Source: Paenibacillus rigui (lineage in GTDB: Bacteria; Bacillota; Bacilli; Paenibacillales; NBRC-103111). From it: DNA of 64,000 nucleotides. Of this stretch, positions 57,500 to 64,000 are shown one piece after another. The notes below the pieces were generated by a model that made no database searches, had not been told where the DNA came from, and was given only the letters and a program-made list of their open reading frames with translations. Position 1 is the first letter of the stretch; every line of letters starts with the position of its first letter. Where the stretch lies: assembly GCF_002234615.1 (NCBI RefSeq), contig NZ_NMQW01000002.1:62001-126000 (forward strand), given 5' to 3'. The translations under genes were made by a program, and so were the position numbers.

Positions 57500-57516
57500 T
57501 GTTATTTTTCCTAACA
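57500..57516. promoter_or_regulatory. GlnR/TnrA box, distal, pucR
   Basis: TGTTA-N7-TAACA, a perfect palindrome extended by A/T on both sides. Its centre is 74 bp from the proximal box. Confidence 0.8.
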
Positions 57517-57596
57517 TTAAAAAGAGCCCTTTCCCCGATTGTTTGGGTAAGAGCCATTTGAAGGATTTTGTATTTCGGTATGCGGCCAAGGCTTAA

Positions 57597-58373
57597 TTAC
57601 ATTCCCGTCATGCGATCCTTCAGCTGTTGAAGGATGACAAAGGCCGACACTCCCATCGGCTTGACGAATGCGTTCCACATCAACACGAAAGTAATGGTGA
57701 TGCAGATGCTTTCCACCAGAAACCCGCTGAATTTCCCTGTGCTCATGAGCGGGATTTTCCATTTCCATGAAAAAGGCGGGAACGGCTGTATCCCCTGCTT
57801 GGTCAACACATCGCACAATAAATGCAGCGTATAAGATAAACCGCCCGCAAGCCACAGCGGCACAGATAGCATCAGGGAGGCAAAATACAACAACCCTCCC
57901 CAAATGGCAGCGCCATAAATCGTATGCGTCAAGCCACGATGCGGCAGCACGGCGCATACCATCAACAGCGCCCCGATGGTAGCCCACCAGGGGCCTGCCT
58001 CGAATGTGACCGCTGCATACAGCAGTACACCCCCCAGCAGGATCATCAGCAGCTGCCTGAACAGCCTATGGTTTACGAGACACGCTGCAATCATCAGCCC
58101 GCCGGCCATGTAGCTGTATGGTGGATAGAAAGCGGTCAGCCTGGCATACACGATAAGTCCAAGCCCGAGCAGGGCCAGCAAGATTTTTACAATATGGATC
58201 AGCTTCTTGGGAAGCGTCTTCTGGAGTAGCAGACTGTTCGGCTCATCGATATCCGGGAGCAAGGAGCCGATAACAGCTGCTGCTGCTGCCGGAAGCGTCA
58301 CTGGCTGCCCCCACAAGGAAAGGACAGATAAAGTGATACCGGTGCTGACGATTAAATGAGTTCTTCCTGTCAT
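57597..58373 (-). CDS. YdjM/DUF457-family membrane-bound metal-dependent hydrolase
   Basis: A 258-residue membrane protein with about seven hydrophobic segments. It begins MTGRTHLIVSTGITLSVL and carries the family motifs GSLLPDIDEPNS, LPHRGLTHTIYG and a late LHLLCDVLTKQGIQPFPPFSWKWKIP, whose His and Asp residues are proposed metal ligands. The E. coli relative YdjM is SOS-regulated; no LexA-type site was identified here. The start is uncertain: ATG 58373 has GGGAGGAAG at rather long spacing. It lies downstream of and parallel to the SLH gene but behind its terminator. Confidence 0.82.
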   Translation of the reverse strand: MTGRTHLIVSTGITLSVLSLWGQPVTLPAAAAAVIGSLLPDIDEPNSLLLQKTLPKKLIHIVKILLALLGLGLIVYARLTAFYPPYSYMAGGLMIAACLVNHRLFRQLLMILLGGVLLYAAVTFEAGPWWATIGALLMVCAVLPHRGLTHTIYGAAIWGGLLYFASLMLSVPLWLAGGLSYTLHLLCDVLTKQGIQPFPPFSWKWKIPLMSTGKFSGFLVESICITITFVLMWNAFVKPMGVSAFVILQQLKDRMTGM

Positions 58374-58553
58374 AAGATATGGACTTCCTCCCAATGCTTG
58401 GCGCGTTCGCTAAGAACACGGGTATACCCCACTATCATACCACAGGATTCACAATCATGCGAATGTACGTTCTATATCTCATCATGAAGGAACAGGTTTA
58501 CGAGTGAACAACGGCTTCACGTCCTTCACGACGGCTTGCATTTGTCCGGAAAA

Positions 58554-58580
58554 TGAAAAAAAGGCAGCATCGCAGCTGCC
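58554..58580 (-). terminator. Terminator of the SLH-domain gene
   Basis: GGCAGC-TGCGAT-GCTGCC on the minus strand, followed by nine T-rich bases, 10 bp after the stop at 58590. Confidence 0.85.
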
Positions 58581-58589
58581 TCAACTTTG

Positions 58590-59828
58590 CTAAACCTTTT
58601 TGTCCAATATGGAAAATACAATCGTCTGTCCGTCATTTTCCACATGAATTTCGACCGAATACGCCCCAACCTGCACAGTCGTATCCTCTACCTTTTGGCC
58701 AATGATTACCTGGTTGTATACCTTCATAAACTGTTCATCGAATGCCATGGCGTCATAGGCGAACAAATAATTGGTAAACGTTTTGATGGCTTCAAGGTTT
58801 CTTGCAAGCATCCCTTCCTGTACTTTTACCGTAACCCCATACGTCCGGTATTGAGGCTCCAGCCACAAGGCGGCTTCCTCTCCATGTACATCCGTGACCG
58901 TCGTTTTGCTTAAATCCTTACTCTTTGCTTCCGCATCTTTATACAGGCGAAGCGTCGTTTCTTCCAGATCATAATTCGTCCCTCTGCGTTTGGCCGCTTC
59001 CTGGAGCACATCGTAAGCCTGCAGCATTTTGGCATCAGGGAAAATGAGCTTTTTGTACCCGCCGTCCTGGGTCGGTACGATTTTTTCCAACCCCAGCTGG
59101 GCCGAGCCAGTAGTCTGAATCCGCTTATCCTTATGTATGATTCTTTCCAGAATAGCCAGCGACTCCGCCCGTGTCACATCGCGCCCGACACCGAAGTAAC
59201 CGTTCGGATAGCCTTCCATGATCCCCTTTGTGAATGCCTCAGCTATAAATTTCTGCTCCCGCGGTTTCGCACTCTGTAAATCCCCGATAGAAACAGCCGT
59301 CTTTTGGCTGTACTCCTCATCCTCAAGGTATTCCGTTTCTTTGGCCGTGTAATAAATAATTTCAGCTACCTGCTCACGCTTCAGCTTGGCCTTAAAGTCA
59401 GGAAACTGACTTTTGTTAATGAATTGCAGGTCACTGGCAATATCGATAAAAGGCTTCGCCCAATAGCCGGTCGTACTGGGCTTAAAGTTGAAGGAGCGGT
59501 AATCCTGCTGCAAAATACTTTGGTTCAGCGCGCTTAAAGATTGCACGAAGTCGTTCGTCCACTTCCGCTCTCCGTTCGGGTACTGCTGAGAATAAGATAA
59601 CAGCAGCATTTTGACAAATTGATCCGCAGTTACCGGCTCATTCGGACGAAACGTACCATCCGGAAATCCGTCCAAAATTCCTTCATCCACTAATCGGGAA
59701 ATTGTTTTCTCCGCCCAGTGGCCCGAGATATCGCTAAACCGAGCCGAATCGACGGGAATAGCAGATGCGGTGCCGGATAAACCTATCCATAAAGCCAAAC
59801 TCAAAGAAATCCATTGTACGACTTTCAT
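58590..59828 (-). CDS. S-layer homology (SLH) domain protein
   Basis: A 412-residue secreted protein with a signal peptide ending near SGTASA. Three SLH repeats follow: about residues 29-78 (FSDISGHWAEKTISRLVDEG, ILDGFPDGTFRPNEPVT), 118-165 (more diverged, around GYWAKPFIDIASDLQFI), and 180-232 (IAEAFTKGIMEGYPNGYFGVGRDVTRAESLAIL). The C-terminal 180 residues are not recognised. SLH modules bind pyruvylated secondary cell-wall polymers, so it should be attached to the wall. The role of the C-terminal part is unknown. Confidence 0.88.
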   Translation of the reverse strand: MKVVQWISLSLALWIGLSGTASAIPVDSARFSDISGHWAEKTISRLVDEGILDGFPDGTFRPNEPVTADQFVKMLLLSYSQQYPNGERKWTNDFVQSLSALNQSILQQDYRSFNFKPSTTGYWAKPFIDIASDLQFINKSQFPDFKAKLKREQVAEIIYYTAKETEYLEDEEYSQKTAVSIGDLQSAKPREQKFIAEAFTKGIMEGYPNGYFGVGRDVTRAESLAILERIIHKDKRIQTTGSAQLGLEKIVPTQDGGYKKLIFPDAKMLQAYDVLQEAAKRRGTNYDLEETTLRLYKDAEAKSKDLSKTTVTDVHGEEAALWLEPQYRTYGVTVKVQEGMLARNLEAIKTFTNYLFAYDAMAFDEQFMKVYNQVIIGQKVEDTTVQVGAYSVEIHVENDGQTIVFSILDKKV

Positions 59829-60202
59829 TCGTCAAACCCTCTCTTTTTTGTTGAATGTCGATTTTTGTTCTAAATTGAACTAATATGTAGGAAGACCTTC
59901 TATAGAATAAAGGCAATGAGCAAAAATTGGTAGTGAACTGCAATCCTAAAATAATGGCGTTCTTCAAGTAGAGAACATTAGTTCGAAAGTCGTTTAGTCT
60001 GTGAAGAAAGTCACAAAATCGTATGCCTTTCGACCCCATTCTCAACGATGGGCTTCCGGCATCCGACTTTTTTCCTAAGGAACTGATGCCAATTTCTCTA
60101 TTTGGGCTCATTCACAAAAGTTCCACATTCCCTTAACTTTCCTGTAACAAAGCTGGCTTAAGCTAAATGAATCCTTACTTATCATCTGGAGGTACCCTAT
60201 TT
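59829..60202. other. Divergent intergenic region, 374 bp
   Basis: Separates the SLH gene and the metallophosphoesterase and must hold both promoters. The GGAGG for the latter is at 60189. No gene, repeat or clear operator was recognised. Confidence 0.6.
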
Positions 60203-61237
60203 ATGAACACTTGGAGCATCACACTCGCCCTGCTGTTGGGCTTTCTATCCAATCCTTCCGCACCTGCGGCCGTGACAGAGCCGACTCCTGCCCCGACCCC
60301 GGCTTACGCCCAACCGGTCGAGCAGCTGCGTTTATCGTTTCCTGTCGTCAGTGACATTCACATTCAAGCCGATGACAAAAATTCACATAACAAGCTGAAA
60401 GCCGCACTTCAGGATCTTCAAGAATTACGTCCTCAAGCAGACGCTTTAATCATTAACGGAGACTTAACCGACGGCAAACCCTCCGATTACAAGAAGCTGA
60501 CGGAATTATTAAATACGTCTCCGCACCCCAGCTTAATCTGGTCTTCGATCGGGAACCATGAGTTTTATAAAGCCTGGTACGATGCCAGAGGCAGGTGGAA
60601 TCCGGACGGTTTCCCGAACGGTGAAACTGAGAGTGCCTCCATCCATCGCTTTCTCCAGTTTAACGGAGAATCGAGCGTATATTATGACAAGCAGTTGAAC
60701 GGCTACCATTTTATCTTTCTCGGTTCCGAGCAATATCGCCAGTCCGATCCGAACAACAACGAAGATGCTTATTTGTCCGCCGAACAGCTAAACTGGTTGA
60801 AGCAAACCTTGCAGAAGGACGCGGGGAAACCGCAGCCCGTCTTCATTTTCCTGCACCAGCCTCTGCCTGACACCGTGGCAGGGACATCCAATTTCATTAA
60901 TAACCGTGCCATCGTTCAGCACCAGGAGCTCAAGAAGATTCTGTCTGAATACCCGCAGGCCATCTTTTTTACAGGCCATACGCACTGGGAGCTTAAATCG
61001 CCCAACACTTTAGCTAAGGGCGCTTTTACGATGGTCAACACTTCGTCCTTAGAGCAGCCGTGGACAAACGATGCGACCGGTGCAGGACAGCAAGCGAGTC
61101 CGTCCGCAAGCGAAGGCTTGGTCGTTGACGTATACAACAACAAGGTCGTCATAAGGGGAAGAGATTTCGAGGCCAAACAATGGGTACCGGAAGCCCAATT
61201 TACGGTCCCGGCCGCTGCCCCGCAGACCGCTCCATAA
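60203..61237 (+). CDS. Secreted calcineurin-like metallophosphoesterase
   Basis: A 344-residue protein with a signal peptide (MNTWSITLALLLGFLSNPSA), then an Ala/Pro/Thr-rich linker. The dimetal phosphoesterase motifs are in order: FPVVSDIHIQ (Asp, His), ALIINGDLTDG (Asp), SSIGNHEFYK (Asn, His), FIFLHQPLP (His) and IFFTGHTHWE (His, His). It would act outside the membrane on phosphate mono- or diesters; the substrate is unknown. The start has GGAGGTACCC upstream of ATG 60203; an earlier ATG in frame lacks a site. The 223 bp that follow hold no gene. Confidence 0.88.
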   Translation: MNTWSITLALLLGFLSNPSAPAAVTEPTPAPTPAYAQPVEQLRLSFPVVSDIHIQADDKNSHNKLKAALQDLQELRPQADALIINGDLTDGKPSDYKKLTELLNTSPHPSLIWSSIGNHEFYKAWYDARGRWNPDGFPNGETESASIHRFLQFNGESSVYYDKQLNGYHFIFLGSEQYRQSDPNNNEDAYLSAEQLNWLKQTLQKDAGKPQPVFIFLHQPLPDTVAGTSNFINNRAIVQHQELKKILSEYPQAIFFTGHTHWELKSPNTLAKGAFTMVNTSSLEQPWTNDATGAGQQASPSASEGLVVDVYNNKVVIRGRDFEAKQWVPEAQFTVPAAAPQTAP

Positions 61238-61460
61238 TAAAATACATACATTAAGTGTGCCACTCAGGCTAGCTGTGAGGAAGAATCGGCGGCAAGAGCT
61301 TACTACTTCGCTTTGTCTTGCAGTATCAGGGGAACATCGCATCTGGCGGTGAATGATTTGTCAATTCAAGGTTTGATAATTATGAGGGTAAGAAGGGCTG
61401 CCGTGGGACGGGGCCATCACTGGAGAATAACGGAGCAAATAAGTAGGGACCGAGGAGCCG

Positions 61461-61853
61461 TCAAATGACAGCACTCAGTCCCCCATATTTGGATATGGCA
61501 AGCAGCAAATCGTCGTGTACCGGTAAAATAAACTGAGCGGCGCCCAGCGTAAAAATTCCGCTTCGGTTGTGCAGCGTAGCATTTTGGACATGAATGCGAT
61601 AATGGCTCATACCGGAAGACATATTTATAATTTCATTGCCGGAGGCACGTTTATTTTGAAAAGTAATCCCTTTGCCTCCTAAAGGTTCAAATGGCATGAT
61701 ACTAATAATATGTTCAAGCTGAATATGATAATTGGCATGAGGCTTTTGGTATACCAATTCCTTGGTTGAGACGGTAATACCGAAGTCACTTTTCTTGTGG
61801 GAAATTTTGAGCTCTCCTTCAAGCGACTTTATTTTAATAAATTGATAATTCAT
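61461..61853 (-). CDS. Hypothetical protein
   Basis: A 130-residue protein rich in beta-strand patterns (QFIKIKSLEGELKISHKKSD, YHIQLEHIISIMPFEPLGGKG) with a short C-terminal helix (DDLLLAISKYGG). The overall feel is of a PH-like or GRAM-like beta domain, but this is impression only. No signal or membrane segment. The start chosen has AAGGAGGC before ATG 61853; an upstream in-frame start lacks a site. No operon partner is evident. Confidence 0.65.
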   Translation of the reverse strand: MNYQFIKIKSLEGELKISHKKSDFGITVSTKELVYQKPHANYHIQLEHIISIMPFEPLGGKGITFQNKRASGNEIINMSSGMSHYRIHVQNATLHNRSGIFTLGAAQFILPVHDDLLLAISKYGGLSAVI

Positions 61854-61971
61854 GGTTGTTGCCTCCTTCTGCATCATCAAACTGCGGGATGGGAGCTTCA
61901 TAAATCATGTCCCCTCAGCATACCACAAAATGTTCAGGGTGAGAAACCTCTTGAATTCGATCACCCCCGAC

Positions 61972-62009
61972 AAAAAAAAGGAATCGCACCGCTTCAGCAG
62001 CACGATTCC
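61972..62009 (-). terminator. Terminator of the SDR gene
   Basis: GGAATCG and CGATTCC arms with partly paired inner bases; eight T follow on the minus strand. It is only 6 bp after the stop at 62016. Confidence 0.85.
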
Positions 62010-62015
62010 TCCTCC

Positions 62016-62831
62016 TTAAATAAGCGATTCCACGCCATCAATAAATAATTCGGTTCCCGAAATATGATGGGAGGCATCCGAAGCAAGAAAGGCGATAAGA
62101 TTGCCCACCTGCTCGGGTTGACCCGGTCCATGCTCCAATGGCTGGCCGCCCTCCGGATATTTCACCGGAATTTCTATCTTTTTGAGCTCCGGTGTTTTGT
62201 GCGTGCTCTCATTGATATGCGTTTGGATGGAGCCCGGACAAATCACATTCACTCTGATTTTATAACGCGCCAGCTCCAAAGCGGCCATTTTGGCAAAAGC
62301 CACTTGACCGGCCTTCGAGGTGCTGTAAGCCGACATTCCGAAATTGGAAAATACGCGACTTCCATTGATCGAGCTTGTGATAATAATACTCCCGCCCTCT
62401 TGCTTCATATGAGGGATCGCATATTTTACAGTAAGAAACGTCCCCTTCAAATTCGTTGATAGAGTGTGATCCCATTCCTCGGGACTCATGTCCTCAATCG
62501 GTGCCAACACTCCGTTAATGCCTGCATTGGCAAAGACGATATCAATTTTGCCCCAGCGCTCCATGACGCCTTTCATCGCTTGCTCGACCCGCTTCGGATC
62601 CGAGACATCGACATCAGCGATCATCGCTTCGCTCTGGAGTGATTCTATCTCCTGCTTCGCCTTCTCCGTACGCTCATCCTGTAAATCAAGCAAGGCTACT
62701 TTAACCCCCTGCTCTGCCAAGACAAGTGCCGCGGCTTTGCCGATACCGGATCCCGCCCCAGTCACAACGGCCACCCGATCCTTGAGCTCGGGGTAAGAGG
62801 CTTTGGGCTTGTTCATCAACTGTATACTCAC
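62016..62831 (-). CDS. Short-chain dehydrogenase/reductase
   Basis: A 271-residue classical SDR. The cofactor motif is VVTGAGSGIGKAAAL (about residues 22-36), with Asp at the end of strand 2 (VALLDLQDE) favouring NAD(H). NAG is in IVFANAGINGVLA, the active site is Ser (IIITSSINGS), and Tyr-x3-Lys is in SAYSTSKAG. The C-terminal GTELFIDG is typical. The substrate is unknown. GTG at 62829-62831 with AGGTG at ideal spacing is preferred to the later ATG. Confidence 0.87.
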   Translation of the reverse strand: MSIQLMNKPKASYPELKDRVAVVTGAGSGIGKAAALVLAEQGVKVALLDLQDERTEKAKQEIESLQSEAMIADVDVSDPKRVEQAMKGVMERWGKIDIVFANAGINGVLAPIEDMSPEEWDHTLSTNLKGTFLTVKYAIPHMKQEGGSIIITSSINGSRVFSNFGMSAYSTSKAGQVAFAKMAALELARYKIRVNVICPGSIQTHINESTHKTPELKKIEIPVKYPEGGQPLEHGPGQPEQVGNLIAFLASDASHHISGTELFIDGVESLI

Positions 62832-63011
62832 GACTGCACCTCGATTCTTTGCTTCTTTATTTGGCTTCAATGGAAACCCGTGAAGGCCCACGATTATTTT
62901 GCCAATAAAACGAAGCAATTATGAGGTCTCGTCTTCACTTCAACTTTATGCTACAATACGGGAATTGACGTTTGAATACGACGCTTTGGGCGTAGGAGGT
63001 TCCGGATTTAT

Positions 63012-63668
63012 ATGCTTATTATTGGTATCGCAGGAGGAACGGGTTCAGGCAAAACGACCGTCGCCCGCTCCGTCATTGACCAGCTTGGCAGCAACCAAGT
63101 CACTTTCATTTCACAGGACAACTATTACCGGAGTCACGATCATCTGGATCTCAAACAAAGGGAATCCATCAATTACGATCATCCCTTGGCCTTCGACAAT
63201 GAACTCTTGTTGGCCCATTTGAAGCAATTGAAAGAGCAGGAGCGTAAAGTACAGTCACCCACCTATGATTTCTCCACCCATTCCCGTTCGGATAGAACGC
63301 TGGAGCTTCTGCCTAACCCCATTGTAATCCTGGAGGGTCTGCATGTGCTCTCCGATGAGATGATCCGCGGCATCCTGGATATTAAAGTGTTCGTTGATAC
63401 GGATCCGGATGTACGGATTTTACGCCGTGTGCTGAGAGATATTCAAGACCGGGGACGTACGATCGAGTCCGTATATGAGCAATATTTAAATACCGTGAAA
63501 CCGATGCACGAAGCTTTTATTGAGCCTTCCAAAAAATATGCCGACATCATCATCCCCGAGGGTGGACATAATGAAGTCGGCATTCAGATGCTTACAATTT
63601 TGACGGAGAAATATTTGGACCAAGCTCGGCAGCTGCAGTCTGCTTATCCTCATCCCATCGGAGACTAA
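63012..63668 (+). CDS. udk: Uridine kinase
   Basis: A 218-residue kinase that phosphorylates uridine (and cytidine) in pyrimidine salvage. The P-loop is IAGGTGSGKTTVAR at the N-terminus. Family segments are ISQDNYYRSHDHL, NYDHPLAFDNELLLAHLK, YDFSTHSRSDRT, VILEGLHVLSDE, VFVDTDPDVRILRRVLRD and DRGRTIESV, and the C-terminal IEPSKKYADIIIPEGGHNEVGI. TAGGAGG precedes the ATG at slightly long spacing. Its 3' end overlaps the converging gene at 63592 by 77 bp. Confidence 0.93.
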   Translation: MLIIGIAGGTGSGKTTVARSVIDQLGSNQVTFISQDNYYRSHDHLDLKQRESINYDHPLAFDNELLLAHLKQLKEQERKVQSPTYDFSTHSRSDRTLELLPNPIVILEGLHVLSDEMIRGILDIKVFVDTDPDVRILRRVLRDIQDRGRTIESVYEQYLNTVKPMHEAFIEPSKKYADIIIPEGGHNEVGIQMLTILTEKYLDQARQLQSAYPHPIGD

Positions 63669-63906
63669 CGCGAGGATCATTCTTCAGCTTTACATTGCAT
63701 AGCTTCAGCTGATTCTCAGACAGCTCCAGCAGCCCCCATGCTTGCATGTCTTCAATTCCTTGCGACGCTAGAAAGCTGTTGAGCTGCTGTTCCGCCTCTT
63801 CCCGTCCTTCCCAGTACTTGGTTCCATAATAGGCCAGCTGGTAGTTGTTGACGAGCATGCAGGTATATATTTGATTCGTTATTTTATGCTTCAATACTAA
63901 CGGCAT
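63592..63906 (-). CDS. Hypothetical protein converging on udk
   Basis: A 104-residue protein with an N-terminal beta segment (LVLKHKITNQIYTCMLVNNYQLAYYGTKYW), a helix (GREEAEQQLNSFLASQGIED) and a second beta part (AWGLLELSENQLKLCNVKL). The last 25 codons run antisense through the end of udk. AGAGGAGCC precedes ATG 63906. No motif is recognised. Codon use in the non-overlapping part looks normal for the window, so the gene is probably real; the C-terminal extension through udk is unusual. Confidence 0.65.
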   Translation of the reverse strand: MPLVLKHKITNQIYTCMLVNNYQLAYYGTKYWEGREEAEQQLNSFLASQGIEDMQAWGLLELSENQLKLCNVKLKNDPRVSLRWDEDKQTAAAELGPNISPSKL

Positions 63907-64000
63907 CCGTAGGCTCCTCTCTTCACTTAAACCATCAACAGGCACGCCTTACAAGCTCTACTGAAGCGGCTAAGCCCTATTTCATAGAATGGTATTCAAA

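Noticed and set aside
57517-57560. A terminator formed by two GGCTCTT elements downstream of the YdjM-like gene
   Set aside because: The two elements are direct, not inverted, repeats and cannot pair; only a weak CCC/GGGG stem remains.
53818-57596. B. subtilis-type PucR boxes (WWWCNTTGGTTAA) upstream of xdh, ade or pucR
   Set aside because: No convincing match was found; the regulator here probably recognises a different sequence.
1-64000. tRNA, rRNA genes, CRISPR arrays or prophage segments
   Set aside because: None was recognised by reading both strands; a dedicated search (for example tRNA or repeat-array detection) would be needed to exclude small ones.

Overview
The window reads as chromosome of a low-to-mid GC Gram-positive, most likely Paenibacillaceae (probably Paenibacillus). 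Pointers are strong AGGAGG-type ribosome binding sites, lipoprotein signal peptides, an S-layer-homology protein, a XerS-type recombinase, PucR regulators and GlnR/TnrA-type operators. This is inference from gene content; no rRNA or tRNA gene was seen to confirm it.

Layout. (1) 1-7.0 kb: the 3' end of a PucR regulator faces a minus-strand operon for reductive pyrimidine breakdown (carbamoylase, PreT, PreA, dihydropyrimidinase, a 72-aa unknown), preceded by the wreck of an ABC importer (truncated ATPase, frameshifted binding protein, no permease). (2) 7.1-10.2 kb: two GNAT acetyltransferases, a YjjG-type nucleotidase and a lipoprotein. (3) 9.6-11.1 kb: a divergent TetR/VOC pair with a perfect 25-bp palindrome and base composition unlike its surroundings. 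(4) 11.2-30.3 kb: mixed chromosomal genes: hydroxyacid dehydrogenase, helical-repeat protein, an unusual eukaryotic-type HisA, a His-less HPr/Crh-like protein, an Nramp transporter, MoxR-DUF58-DUF4129, XerS, an RHH/PIN pair, EcsC, an MFS exporter, an alcohol dehydrogenase, an alpha-glucosidase and a divergent HxlR/SRPBCC pair. (5) 30.5-57.4 kb: a 27-kb minus-strand island for scavenging nitrogen heterocycles. (6) 57.6-64 kb: YdjM-like membrane protein, SLH protein, metallophosphoesterase, SDR, uridine kinase and two unknowns.

The island has four transcription units. pucR-pucA-pucB supplies a regulator and molybdenum-cofactor maturation. An 'ade'-xdhBAC unit carries xanthine dehydrogenase, two binding proteins and a WrbA-like flavoprotein. 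nupOPQ-bmp-Rieske joins a nucleoside-type importer to a Rieske oxygenase. A seven-gene unit holds a creatininase-family amidohydrolase, an NMT1/THI5-type ABC importer, an FAD oxidoreductase and two cytosine-deaminase-family enzymes. Each unit starts behind one or two sites matching TGTNA-N7-TNACA, the GlnR/TnrA box; the three paired sites are 64, 74 and 84 bp apart. The natural reading is a nitrogen-limitation regulon that imports purines, pyrimidines and related rings and releases ammonia. The substrate of the creatininase/FAD/amidohydrolase unit is not evident and is the best candidate for an undescribed pathway. The 'adenine deaminase' lacks several canonical metal ligands, so its role is open.
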